Below are positions 17,591-25,840 of a stretch of 64,000 nt of DNA, piece after piece. Every line of letters starts with the position of its first letter. Within the stretch, counting starts at the first letter, position 1. The position numbers were made by a program, and so were the translations under genes. This DNA is from Bdellovibrio svalbardensis. GTDB taxonomy: Bacteria > Bdellovibrionota > Bdellovibrionia > Bdellovibrionales > Bdellovibrionaceae. The notes under the pieces were generated by a model. The model searched no databases. It was not told the DNA's origin and worked only from the letters and a program-made list of their open reading frames with translations. The stretch spans positions 62,001 through 126,000 of the forward strand of contig NZ_JANRMI010000002.1 of assembly GCF_029531655.1 (NCBI RefSeq), read 5' to 3'.

Positions 17591-18598
17591 ATGGATCTCA
17601 AGAATATTTCGAACCATGAATTATGTTTGCGAATGGAGAAACTGGTTCGTAGCGAGCGTAAAATCACACATTTGATTTTGATGCATATTCTTGAAATCGA
17701 GTCGCGAAGACTTTATGCGGATCTTGGATTTGATGGAATGTTTTCTTATTTGACTAAAGGGTTGGGTTATTCTGAATCAGGCGCATATCGTCGCCTGCAG
17801 TCTGCGCGGATTTTAAAACAGGTTCCCTCTGCTGCTGACAAGTTGGAAACTGGCGCTTTGAATTTGTCTCAGCTTACCCAAGTTCAGAAATGCCTCAAGG
17901 AAGCGTCCAAGCTAAATGCTGCGGATTGCTCTAAGGAAAGAACTCAGGCATTGTTGGAAAAGATTGAAAATAAGAACACCTTTCAAACTGAAAAGGTGTT
18001 GGCAATCGAATTCAATAAAGCTGTTCAGTTGCATGAGGTTGTTAAACCTCAAGGCGATGAGTCTGTTCGATTGGAAATTACCTTTTCTAAAAAACAATAT
18101 GAAGAGTTGGAGCAGGCTCGAGCGCTTCTATCGCATGTTTGTCCAGATGGAACTTGGTCCGAAGTTCTTGCGGTGCTAGCGCAAAAGTTCAACCAATCTA
18201 AATTGGGCAAAAACTCGACGCAAGGCTTCGCCGCTAAGCAGGAAAAAGCTGTGGCTCCTGCCGAATGCATGGATGCGGCTGGAATTGAAAAAGTGGAAGC
18301 CGCGTCTTCAGTCAAAAGTGGAGCGGATGAGGGAACTGCAAAGACAAAAACAGGGTCAATGGCAGAGCGCAAGTATCTTTCAGTCAAGATCAGAAGAGAT
18401 TTGTTCGCTAAAGCTCAGGGTTGTTGTGAATATCGAGACGCTAAATCTGGCAGGACCTGCGGTTCGACTTATCAGCTTCAGGTTGATCATATTTATCCTC
18501 GTGCATTGGGCGGGGGTGATGAGCAGACTAACTTAAGAATTTTATGCCGTAGTCATAATCTACTTATGGCAAATAGGCTTGGCATCTCTAAGAGATAA
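17591..18598 (+). CDS. HNH endonuclease-domain protein
   Basis: A 335-residue cytoplasmic protein. The C-terminal HNH nuclease domain is clear: a cysteine-bearing segment (CCEYRDAKSGRTCG), then DHIYPRALGGGDEQTNLR and LCRSHN, giving the His, Asn and His of the motif. The N-terminal region (residues about 5-90: SYLTKGLGYSESGAYRRLQS) is a helical domain that commonly precedes this HNH type in Bdellovibrio genomes. The middle, about 215-260, is low-complexity Ala/Glu/Lys and probably a linker. ATG 17591 follows GGAGGTGGCTG. Multicopy genes of this kind are often treated as mobile; the target is unknown. No partner gene is adjacent. Confidence 0.85.
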   Translation: MDLKNISNHELCLRMEKLVRSERKITHLILMHILEIESRRLYADLGFDGMFSYLTKGLGYSESGAYRRLQSARILKQVPSAADKLETGALNLSQLTQVQKCLKEASKLNAADCSKERTQALLEKIENKNTFQTEKVLAIEFNKAVQLHEVVKPQGDESVRLEITFSKKQYEELEQARALLSHVCPDGTWSEVLAVLAQKFNQSKLGKNSTQGFAAKQEKAVAPAECMDAAGIEKVEAASSVKSGADEGTAKTKTGSMAERKYLSVKIRRDLFAKAQGCCEYRDAKSGRTCGSTYQLQVDHIYPRALGGGDEQTNLRILCRSHNLLMANRLGISKR

Positions 18599-18734
18599 GA
18601 CTAAGGCTTCGTGGATGCTAGGCGCTTGGAAGAAAAGGGGGCGGGGGATAGATGGATGATCATATTGAAAAAGCGGATAGTCGGGATAATTGAAGACGCT
18701 CGATATTTGAATGAACAGATAGCCGGGCAGATTT

Positions 18735-18788
<54 letters not shown>

Positions 18789-18886
18789 AAAGTAAGTTTC
18801 AGGAAGTGATATCAAAGGCTGAGGCAAGCTTTGGAGGACCTTAGAAAAGAAATCCTCCGAACTCAGCTTCCAAAGACTTTGAAATT

Positions 18887-19435
18887 CTAGTGCTTGCTTT
18901 TAGCAGCGGGGAGAGAAGCTCGCATGGTCATTTGATCGGTGCATTCTCTCTCATTGTACTTCATTGGGATGCTGAGAGACTTTCCATCGACATCCAAATT
19001 TAGCGTCAACTTGTAAGAATTAAATTTGCCTACTGAGGTTTTCTCCATCACCAGTTCGCTATCAAAGTGCCAGGCTTTGACTTTATGGCCTTCAATTTCT
19101 TGAACCTCTGTTGAGCCTGCACATTGTGAAACCAAGTCTTCCTGTTTTTTACATTTATCTCGTGGCCATTCAAAGCGCATGTATTCGCCCAGGCTGGAAA
19201 GAATCTGGGCTTTTTCAGATAGAATGGCGACATCATTCGGAGTCGCCACACCGTCGAAGATCGGCATGTATTTAGTGCCGTTGTGATGGAACACTTCTAA
19301 AACAGTCGTGTCTTCGATATCGCGGACAACGAAGGAAGTTGAAGGAAATTCTGTCATACACAGAAGATCCATTTTTTCTTCAGCTTGAGCAAATGATGCA
19401 AGAAACAAGATGGTTGCAATTGCGAGTCTTTTCAT
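18887..19435 (-). CDS. Small secreted protein of unknown function
   Basis: A 182-residue protein with a clear signal peptide (MKRLAIATILFLASFAQA). The mature part has four cysteines (CMTEF, DKCKK, SQCAG, RECTD), which may form two disulfides, and beta-rich segments such as SYKLTLNLDVDGKSLSIP. No family is recognised. The ATG lies at the end of a leader with no strong ribosome site beyond GGGGATCACC. It lies downstream of, and convergent to, the HNH gene and is separated from it by the GATA repeat. Confidence 0.65.
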   Translation of the reverse strand: MKRLAIATILFLASFAQAEEKMDLLCMTEFPSTSFVVRDIEDTTVLEVFHHNGTKYMPIFDGVATPNDVAILSEKAQILSSLGEYMRFEWPRDKCKKQEDLVSQCAGSTEVQEIEGHKVKAWHFDSELVMEKTSVGKFNSYKLTLNLDVDGKSLSIPMKYNERECTDQMTMRASLPAAKSKH

Positions 19436-19618
19436 GGTGATCCCCTCAAAACGTTCTATATTAACGGTAACAAGCTTAAAAAATTGCGAGTAGTCCGAGT
19501 TTGAATCTCTAGACTTATGAGCGGTAGAGACTGGACGATGTTCTTTGTCTGCCTCGGGGAGGTGCGTATTGAAAAAAGCGCTTCTCTGTCTAATATTGTG
19601 GGGGTGCGGAGGTTGTTC

Positions 19619-20059
19619 ATGGCACTGTTAAATTCGAAGGTTCAAGTCATTGGTGCTGTGTTGCTTATGGTTTCTGTCGCATCGGCTGGAAAGAAAGAGA
19701 TCCCCGTGGTCAGCGGTCGTTCTGTTCGCCTACAAGTGGAAAGCTTGGCAGAGTTAATGGAAAAGGAAATCGTCCTGGCTAAGACCACCAAAGAGAAGTT
19801 CCAACTGCTAGGGCGGGCCGAGGATCAAATCATTTCGTTGAGAGAAAATAACAGCCCACAAAATGCCCACGATGAAGCCTATATGGATTTACTGATGGCG
19901 GTTTTTGGGGTGATTCCTGAGCAAAAGGAATTTAAAAAGAAGGACTGTGCTAAGTATGAGGCAGATCTTTTGAATGAATTTGAGCCTGCGGCAGAAGATG
20001 CTCCCACAGAACCTGCGGTTAAACCCGGTTGGGCAGCCTTGCAGGCTCTTTGTAAGTAA
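19619..20059 (+). CDS. Small secreted protein of unknown function
   Basis: A 146-residue protein. ATG 19619 is chosen because GGAGG lies 6 bases upstream and the N-terminus then forms a signal peptide (VIGAVLLMVSVASA); an earlier in-frame start at 19517 gives an implausible leader. The mature part is helical and charged, has two cysteines (KKDCAKY and ALCK at the end) and an acidic Pro-rich stretch near the C-terminus (EPAAEDAPTEPAVKPG). No family is recognised. It lies between divergent and unrelated genes, so it is probably monocistronic. Confidence 0.65.
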   Translation: MALLNSKVQVIGAVLLMVSVASAGKKEIPVVSGRSVRLQVESLAELMEKEIVLAKTTKEKFQLLGRAEDQIISLRENNSPQNAHDEAYMDLLMAVFGVIPEQKEFKKKDCAKYEADLLNEFEPAAEDAPTEPAVKPGWAALQALCK

Positions 20060-20240
20060 TAATTCATATTTCAAGCGACATGCGCGCTGCGCGAATTTGT
20101 CTGAATTGAGTTAAAAAACGTTTTATTGTTGCCACTTTCTAACAATCCATAGAATAACTTCCGGGAGTTTCCGTATATGTTGCGAATAGGGCGCAACGTT
20201 TCTACCAGACACCAAACAATGTCTGTCTATGGAGGGGTTT

Positions 20241-21104
20241 ATGAAGGCAATGTTCTTGTCTGTTCTCGTGTTGTTCTCGGTACTTATCTCAAATGTGGGC
20301 CACGCGGCTCTGTCATCTCAAGAAATTCCATATTATGGTGAAGAGTTCTATCGCGATCTAGCGACAGGCGTTTCAAATGAGGAACTTGTAAGCAGATTGC
20401 AGACGGTTCTTCGCAGCTCTCATCAAGCGGTTTCTGGAACTTACGATCAAATCTCTGATAACTGTACAAGCCAAGGTTGCTACCAACATATCTCTTTGGG
20501 ATATGACCGCGCACGTATCTTTATGATGGGTGTTTACTATCTAGTAAAAGATGGCAACTCTTATGCAATTCCTGATTTGTATTGCGGTGGTTATAAGAGA
20601 TCAGCTGACTTCACAAGCAATCCCCCAGGTCCCAATCAAATTCCAGATGGCAATATTTTGAATACTGAGCACACTTGGCCACAAAGCCGTTTCACTGGCA
20701 AATTCAACAAAATGATGCAGAAATCAGACCTTCATCATTTGTATCCAACAGATTCAGAAATGAACTCTATTCGTGGCAACAATGAGTTCGGTGAAGTAGT
20801 TAAAGACTCTAAAAACTTGAAATGCCCAGTATCTCGCACAGGTAAACCTGCAGGCGGTGGGGCTGAAGTGTTTGAACCACCAGTTTCACACAGAGGCAAC
20901 GTGGCTCGCGCTTTGTTCTATTTCTCGGTCCGTTACGGTCTTCCAATTGGCGAGCGCCAAGAAAACACTCTTCGTAAGTGGAACAAAGAAGATCCTGTAG
21001 ACGAAGAGGAAGTTCGTCGTAACGATGCGATCCTTAAAGTTCAAGGTAACAGAAATCCATTTGTGGACTACCCTGAATTGGCTGATAAAATCAGCAACTT
21101 CTAG
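20241..21104 (+). CDS. Secreted endonuclease I family nuclease
   Basis: A 287-residue exported DNase of the endonuclease I (EndA/Vvn) family. The signal peptide is MKAMFLSVLVLFSVLISNVGHA. The metal-finger catalytic block is visible as NTEHTWPQSRF around residue 135 and DLHHLYPTDSEMN, followed by the family's RGNVARALFYFSVRYG and QGNRNPFVDYPEL. The family degrades double-stranded DNA outside the cytoplasm; predatory bacteria use secreted nucleases on prey DNA or biofilm DNA, so that role is likely. ATG 20241 follows GGAGGGG; the ATG at 20229 lies before that site and is less likely. A strong terminator follows. Confidence 0.93.
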   Translation: MKAMFLSVLVLFSVLISNVGHAALSSQEIPYYGEEFYRDLATGVSNEELVSRLQTVLRSSHQAVSGTYDQISDNCTSQGCYQHISLGYDRARIFMMGVYYLVKDGNSYAIPDLYCGGYKRSADFTSNPPGPNQIPDGNILNTEHTWPQSRFTGKFNKMMQKSDLHHLYPTDSEMNSIRGNNEFGEVVKDSKNLKCPVSRTGKPAGGGAEVFEPPVSHRGNVARALFYFSVRYGLPIGERQENTLRKWNKEDPVDEEEVRRNDAILKVQGNRNPFVDYPELADKISNF

Positions 21105-21150
21105 TTTTTATATTTAATTTAAAGGGTTCCTAATAAAGAGCCTGAAAAAG

Positions 21151-21183
21151 AAAAAGCCCAGTAGGTGATACTGGGCTTTTTTT
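21151..21183. terminator. Bidirectional terminator between the nuclease gene and lpdA
   Basis: An 8-bp stem, GCCCAGTA (21156-21163) with TACTGGGC (21169-21176), is flanked by A5 on the left and T7 on the right. It can therefore end transcription on both strands: the endonuclease gene from the left and lpdA from the right. Confidence 0.9.
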
Positions 21184-21201
21184 ATTTATAGTTTAAAGCC
21201 G

Positions 21202-21218
21202 CTCCGACAAAGTCGGAG
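21202..21218 (-). repeat. Short CTCC...GGAG hairpin repeat, copy 2
   Basis: CTCCGAC-AAA-GTCGGAG. Read on the minus strand it is GCACTCCGAC-TTT-GTCGGAG, matching the copies at 13338 and 27119 in outer sequence and loop. It lies just beyond the lpdA stop codon. Confidence 0.6.
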
Positions 21219-21237
21219 TGCCAACTGACTTGGTCAA

Positions 21238-22647
21238 CTACATTTGACGTGCACGTTTTTCGACAGCCAAAGCCGCTTCACGCACCACTTCACTTAAAGT
21301 AGGGTGGGCATGGAATGATCTTGCAAGATCTTCGCTGCTTCCACCGAATTCCATGCAGACGATCACTTCGTGAATCAATTCAGAAACTGATGGGCCAACC
21401 ATGTGAGCACCAAGAATTTTATCAGTCTTTTTATCAGCGATGATCTTTACGAAACCCTCAGTGAAGCCTTTCGCTCGAGCACGGCCATTTGCCAGGAACG
21501 GAAACTTCCCAACATTGATCTCAATGCCTTTTTCCTTCGCTTGCTCTTCAGAAAGACCCACATTTGAAACTTCAGGATGAGTATAGATAACTCCGGGAAC
21601 TGTGTCGTAGTTCACATGTCCCGCACCGCCAGCAAGCATTTCTGCAAGAGCGACACCTTCTTCTTCAGCTTTGTGCGCGAGCATAGGGCCGTGAATCACG
21701 TCACCGATCGCGTAGATTCCTGGCACTGTAGTTTGATAATGTTTATCGACAACGATACGACCTTGAGGATCTTTTTGAACGCCCACATCTTCGCAGCCGA
21801 CGCCCGCAGAGAATGGTTTGCGACCTGTCGCCACAAGGACGATGTCTGCTTTTGTAGTTGTAGATTTACCATCCGCCAAAGCTTCATAGGTAACTTCCAC
21901 GCCATCAGCCACAACGTTTGAGCCAGTGACCTTCGTAGAAAGAAGGAACTTCATGCCTTCCTTCTCAAGGTTTTTCTTAAGAACATTCATGCAATCTTGA
22001 TCTGTGGTGCCACCAAGACGTGCTGTGTATTCAATCACAGTCACTTCAGCACCAAGACGTTGCCATACTGATCCCAACTCCAAGCCGATCACACCGCCGC
22101 CAACGACGATCATTGTTTTCGGAACTTGTGGAAGAGTCAGCGCGCCGGTATTGGAAACAATTCGTTTTTCATCGAACTTCAAGAAGGGCAATTCAACCGG
22201 CACAGAGCCCGTTGCGATAACGATGGATTTTGTCGTCAACACCTGAGTGTTGCCGTCAGCACCTTTAACCTCCACTTTGCCAGCGCTCAGGATTTTGCCG
22301 AAGCCATTGAAAGAGGTGATTTTGTTTTTCTTGAAGAGGAAAGCAATGCCTTCCGTATTTTGTTTTACGACTTTGTCTTTGCGGGCCAACATTGTTGGCA
22401 GATCCAATTCAACTTTAGAAACTTTCACGCCGTGGGCCGCAATATCATGTTGTACAGCTTGATAGTGTTCAGAGCTTTCAAGCAAAGCTTTTGAAGGAAT
22501 ACATCCCACATTCAAGCAAGTGCCGCCGAACGTTTTATCTTTCTCGATAACTGCAGTTTTAAGTCCTAGTTGAGCTGCGCGAATCGCGCCCACATAACCG
22601 CCAGGGCCAGAACCGATAATAATGAGGTCAAATTGATTGTCTGCCAT
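21238..22647 (-). CDS. lpdA: Dihydrolipoyl dehydrogenase (E3)
   Basis: A 469-residue cytoplasmic flavoprotein that reoxidises dihydrolipoamide in 2-oxoacid dehydrogenase complexes, passing electrons to NAD+. It has the FAD motif IIGSGPGGYVGAIRAAQLG at the N-terminus, the redox disulfide GGTCLNVGCIPSKALL near residue 42, the NAD-binding VVGGGVIGLELGSV around 180, a second FAD block AIGDVIHGPMLAH around 310 and the C-terminal HAHPTLSE with the active-site His-Glu pair. Length is typical. It presumably serves the SucA/SucB complex encoded 3-8 kb away on the same strand but lies in its own transcription unit. An AAAGGA site precedes the ATG. Confidence 0.97.
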   Translation of the reverse strand: MADNQFDLIIIGSGPGGYVGAIRAAQLGLKTAVIEKDKTFGGTCLNVGCIPSKALLESSEHYQAVQHDIAAHGVKVSKVELDLPTMLARKDKVVKQNTEGIAFLFKKNKITSFNGFGKILSAGKVEVKGADGNTQVLTTKSIVIATGSVPVELPFLKFDEKRIVSNTGALTLPQVPKTMIVVGGGVIGLELGSVWQRLGAEVTVIEYTARLGGTTDQDCMNVLKKNLEKEGMKFLLSTKVTGSNVVADGVEVTYEALADGKSTTTKADIVLVATGRKPFSAGVGCEDVGVQKDPQGRIVVDKHYQTTVPGIYAIGDVIHGPMLAHKAEEEGVALAEMLAGGAGHVNYDTVPGVIYTHPEVSNVGLSEEQAKEKGIEINVGKFPFLANGRARAKGFTEGFVKIIADKKTDKILGAHMVGPSVSELIHEVIVCMEFGGSSEDLARSFHAHPTLSEVVREAALAVEKRARQM

Positions 22648-22782
22648 GAAGAAGTCCTTTGAAGAAAATAAGCGTGCACCTGAATTTATACGCCAAAAGA
22701 ACCCCTTTGGTCACTAAGTAGCTTCAAGTGTGAGGGTCTTTCAACACCAGACTTATGCCTGCTAGACGCATGGCCTCCAAAG

Positions 22783-22808
22783 AAGGGCTCGGAATAACGA
22801 GCCCTTTG
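22783..22808 (-). terminator. Hairpin after the SDR gene
   Basis: A 9-bp perfect stem, AAGGGCTCG (22783-22791 region) with CGAGCCCTT (22798-22806) and a 6-base loop, lies just beyond the minus-strand SDR stop. The T tract on that strand is short. Confidence 0.55.
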
Positions 22809-22812
22809 CCAC

Positions 22813-23601
22813 TTAAATAATTGATTTAACTAGACCCCCATCCGCGCGCAGGGCCGAACCGGTAATAGCCGAGGACTCTTCGCTGGCCAGAAAGGCGACA
22901 AAAGCGCCGATTTCTTCGGGGCGGATAAAACGTTTGATGAGTGAAGTGGGGCGCGCGGTTTTGAAGAAGTTCTTCTCAACATCGGACTCCGTGAGGTGAT
23001 CCTTTTCGGCAAGTTGTTTGAGGAAAGTGCCAACTCCTTCCGATTTCGTTGGGCCCACTAAGACAGAGTTAACGGTCACATTCGATTCGCCGGCAACTTC
23101 GGCCATACCGCGCGCCAGGGAAATCTGCGCTGTTTTTGAAACTCCGTAGTGAATCATTTCAGCGGGAATTTGCAGGGCGGATTCGCTTGAGATGAAGATG
23201 ACACGACCGTAGTTTTTCTTAAGCATTCGTGGGAAGTAATGACGGGAAAGACGCGCTCCTGACATAAAATTTCCATTCCACATTTTTTCCCAATCAGCAT
23301 CCGTGATATTGGCGAATTCCTTGGGCTCGAAGATTCCGAAGTTATTAATTAAGACATCCACCTCGGGAAACAGCTCCTGAACTTTGGCAATGCCTTCAAC
23401 CGTTGTCAGATCCGCAGCCACTCCATGGAGGGATTTTTTGCTCGCGCCTTTTTCGAGAAGTTGATTGATGGCCTTGTTGACCCGCTCCTCGCTGCGACCG
23501 TTGATAATCACGTCGAAGTTCTGGTGAACTAATTTTTCTGCAATCGCAAATCCGATTCCAGCGGTCGATCCAGTGACTAAGGCTAATTTATTGTTTTTCA
23601 T
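22813..23601 (-). CDS. Short-chain dehydrogenase/reductase
   Basis: A 262-residue cytoplasmic NAD(P)-dependent oxidoreductase of the classical SDR type. The cofactor motif is TGSTAGIGFAIAE near residue 11, the NNFG (NNAG-like) segment is at about 88, the catalytic Ser is in FISSESALQ and the YxxxK motif is YGVSKTA around 155. The substrate is unknown. It follows the DoxX-like gene by 9 bases on the same strand, with an AGGAG site, so the two form an operon divergent from a LysR-type regulator. SDR-DoxX-LysR groupings commonly respond to small electrophiles or quinones, which is a reasonable inference here. Confidence 0.9.
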   Translation of the reverse strand: MKNNKLALVTGSTAGIGFAIAEKLVHQNFDVIINGRSEERVNKAINQLLEKGASKKSLHGVAADLTTVEGIAKVQELFPEVDVLINNFGIFEPKEFANITDADWEKMWNGNFMSGARLSRHYFPRMLKKNYGRVIFISSESALQIPAEMIHYGVSKTAQISLARGMAEVAGESNVTVNSVLVGPTKSEGVGTFLKQLAEKDHLTESDVEKNFFKTARPTSLIKRFIRPEEIGAFVAFLASEESSAITGSALRADGGLVKSII

Positions 23602-23610
23602 ATGAGGCTC

Positions 23611-24024
23611 CTATTTTCTAATCAAGAAACGGTCGATGGAGAGACCATTGTAAGTAAGAGTGAAGGTCAAAACTGTGTAGAGAAAGATATAGATCATTTG
23701 AATGCCAACAATTTCCCAATTTTGAATGATGCACATGCCAGCCATCAGTCCGATCATCACCAGAGTGCCACCAATCAAAGCGGGAAGGGTGAAGAGACCG
23801 AGAAGAATAAGCAGCCCGAAAGTGACTTCCAGAATAGGGATGCTGTGAGCAAAGGCCTGAACAGCGAAGCTGGGAAGAGGGGTGTTTTGAAAAAGGCCTG
23901 TCGTCCAATCGATAAATTTTTGATAGTTCGATCCCAGACGAACGGCTCCATGCAGGAAGATATTCAATCCAAGTGCGAATCTCAGCAGGGTATAGGCTAA
24001 TTCTTGAGGGCTTAGTGTTGTCAT
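23611..24024 (-). CDS. DoxX-family membrane protein
   Basis: A 137-residue inner-membrane protein with four hydrophobic segments (about residues 10-28, 60-78, 80-98 and 105-125) and the DoxX pattern LLRFALGLNIFLHGAVRLG near the N-terminus. DoxX proteins are small four-helix membrane proteins linked to quinone or thiosulfate redox reactions and stress; the exact role is not known. AAGGAG lies 8 bases before the ATG. It is the first gene of the DoxX-SDR pair, and the palindrome at 24094 is in its upstream region. Confidence 0.8.
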   Translation of the reverse strand: MTTLSPQELAYTLLRFALGLNIFLHGAVRLGSNYQKFIDWTTGLFQNTPLPSFAVQAFAHSIPILEVTFGLLILLGLFTLPALIGGTLVMIGLMAGMCIIQNWEIVGIQMIYIFLYTVLTFTLTYNGLSIDRFLIRK

Positions 24025-24093
24025 TGTAGTACTCCTTATGCGCCCAATTTACATCCTTTCCAAAGTGATGATAATACCTTGTTTTTGACAAAC

Positions 24094-24116
24094 ATATTTT
24101 CTAAAATAGAAAATAT
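24094..24116. promoter_or_regulatory. Perfect 10-bp inverted repeat, likely LysR operator
   Basis: ATATTTTCTA-AAA-TAGAAAATAT is a perfect palindrome with 10-bp arms. It lies between the divergent DoxX and LysR genes and ends within the start codon of the LysR gene. LysR-type regulators usually bind T-N11-A palindromes of this size, so autorepression and control of the DoxX operon are likely. Confidence 0.6.
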
Positions 24117-25020
24117 GAAAATTCAGAATTTAGAAGATCTTTCCGCGTTCTTACAAGTTGCCGAAACAGGTGGCTTTTCAGGGGCGGCCCGCCGTCTTCA
24201 GGTGCCAGTGTCGGTTGTTAGCAAGAGAGTGGCGCGACTGGAAGCCGCTTTGGGGCAGCGACTTTTTCAAAGAAGCACCCGCGCGGTGAATCTGACTGAA
24301 GAGGGCAAGGGGCTGGTTCCGAAAGTGCAGCGCCTATTTGGTGATTTGCGAGAAATGGAAGAGCAGTTTGCAAACTCTCAAGACCTTAAAGGACCGATTC
24401 GACTGACTATGCCTTGGGGGTTAAGTCAGGGCCCTGTCGCAAAAATTTTGACAGAGTTTCGTAAGAAGCATCCTCTGGTCGAAGTGCAGGTTCACTTTAG
24501 CGATGCGCTTGAGAAACTTGTGGAGGGCGGATTTGATTTGGCGATTCGTTTCTCTACCATGGAAGACTCTTCGATGGTGGCAAGACGACTGGGACCGAAC
24601 TACTTAAAGATGGTTGCGACTCCGGCATACTTGAAGAAACATGGGACGCCCAAAACAGTGAAGGATCTGAAAGCTCATCCGTTACTGATGATTCCCCAGC
24701 ATCGTATGCGAAAATTTCAGAAAAGTGGAGTCACTTTGAATGAGCTGCAGAGCACTCCATCTGTTATCACCAACAACGGCCTTTTTCTTGTGGAGATTGC
24801 CAAGGCTGGTGGAGGAATAGCGATTCGCTCTCACTGGGACGTTGTCGATTTGCTGAAGAGAAAAGAGTTGGTGGAAGTGGTGGTCAATGATCGTCTTGAA
24901 TCCAGTAACGATGCCTACATAGTGACACCATCGAATCGCTACATGTCACCACGAGTGCGCGCCTTGATGGATGCCTTGGTGGAAGAGTTTCCGAAGTTCC
25001 TAAAGACCGAGCCGAATTAG
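24115..25020 (+). CDS. LysR-type transcriptional regulator
   Basis: A 301-residue DNA-binding regulator. The N-terminal winged helix-turn-helix is clear: LSAFLQVAETGGFSGAARR, then VSKRVARLEAALGQRLFQR and STRAVNLTEEG, as in the AaeR/DmlR-like branch. From about residue 90 a periplasmic-binding-protein-like effector domain follows (FDLAIRFSTMEDSSMVARR). ATG 24115 fits the family's N-terminus; an earlier in-frame TTG at 24079 exists. No AGGAG site is seen. The start overlaps a perfect palindrome, suggesting autoregulation, and the gene is divergent from the DoxX-SDR pair it probably controls. Confidence 0.9.
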   Translation: MKIQNLEDLSAFLQVAETGGFSGAARRLQVPVSVVSKRVARLEAALGQRLFQRSTRAVNLTEEGKGLVPKVQRLFGDLREMEEQFANSQDLKGPIRLTMPWGLSQGPVAKILTEFRKKHPLVEVQVHFSDALEKLVEGGFDLAIRFSTMEDSSMVARRLGPNYLKMVATPAYLKKHGTPKTVKDLKAHPLLMIPQHRMRKFQKSGVTLNELQSTPSVITNNGLFLVEIAKAGGGIAIRSHWDVVDLLKRKELVEVVVNDRLESSNDAYIVTPSNRYMSPRVRALMDALVEEFPKFLKTEPN

Positions 25021-25674
25021 CTAAAATTTCCAGTCTTCGATGAGCAGAGCGGCTTGGAGCTTTCCTTGGCGGGTGAGGCCGCTCAAGCTTTTGATTTTAT
25101 AATCAAAAGAGTAGTTGCTAAAGGACTCTTGCTCAGTCACACGGTGATGAGGGAAGTCCAGGCGAATCTTGGTGAACTTGATGAATTTAAGCGCAGTGGA
25201 AGCCAAACCAAAGAGGGCGTAATAAAACAAGTTATCGCGAGACCACAGGTCAAACCACGGGCGCGTGGTGAGTTGTTCTAGTGTGAAAGAGCAGCGCTCG
25301 TAGCAATCCAGACTGCGGAAAATCTGCAATTGGTCGCGACTGTAGATCTGGATGTATTTTTCATTGCGAATGGAACCTGATAAATCTTCCGAAGGCAGAA
25401 TGCCCATGCGGAAAAGGAATTGCAGAACAAATTTTTCGCCAGAGAATTGGCCACTCATGTATTCGGATTTTAAAGTTTGCAAATAGATATTAAGCGCTTT
25501 GCTGACATCAGTTCTTTGATTGGATGGAAGACTTTGGAAGTCGGGAAGTTCGGCATCGCGATAGGGGACGATGTTGTAACCGAAGCATGCAAGAAGAGCA
25601 GAGAGCTCTTCGAGGTCGCTACGATAGTTTAATAGTTGTGGGTCGATCTGAACTTCTAATAATTCCATATCCAA
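25021..25674 (-). CDS. Conserved-looking hypothetical protein
   Basis: A protein of about 217 residues without a signal peptide or obvious membrane segment. It begins at TTG 25674 or ATG 25668; an AGGA sequence upstream fits either. It is mixed in composition with well-formed helices (LEELSALLACFGYNIVPYRD) and an aromatic C-terminal half (RPWFDLWSRDNLFYYALFGL). No motif is recognised, and cytoplasmic location is assumed. Its stop abuts the end of the convergent LysR gene. It is not part of the sucAB unit, which ends at a terminator beyond. Confidence 0.6.
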   Translation of the reverse strand: MDMELLEVQIDPQLLNYRSDLEELSALLACFGYNIVPYRDAELPDFQSLPSNQRTDVSKALNIYLQTLKSEYMSGQFSGEKFVLQFLFRMGILPSEDLSGSIRNEKYIQIYSRDQLQIFRSLDCYERCSFTLEQLTTRPWFDLWSRDNLFYYALFGLASTALKFIKFTKIRLDFPHHRVTEQESFSNYSFDYKIKSLSGLTRQGKLQAALLIEDWKF

Positions 25675-25807
25675 AAACGTCCTAAACAGAAATATTGCTA
25701 CTTTTGTTGTAATGGATTACTGGCGAGGAGGAAAGAAGGTTTCAAATTTGTAAGGAAATACGAGTATAAAATTCCTGTAAACAAATTGATCACTAGCTCG
25801 GGAAATC

Positions 25808-25836
25808 AAAAAAAAAGCCCGGAAAATCCGGGCTTT
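25808..25836 (-). terminator. Terminator after sucB
   Basis: GCCCGGA-AAA-TCCGGGC (25817-25833) has a long A run on its left, which reads as T9 after the hairpin on the minus strand. It lies just beyond the sucB stop codon and ends the sucAB transcript. Confidence 0.9.
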
Positions 25837-25840
25837 GCAA

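Noticed and set aside
21577-22494. Plus-strand open frames opposite lpdA
   Set aside because: They are antisense to a gene with complete family motifs and have no ribosome sites or protein-like features.
24085-24112. TTGACA at 24085-24090 with TAGAAA downstream as a LysR promoter
   Set aside because: Transcription from it would begin at or after the preferred ATG 24115, so it cannot serve that start.
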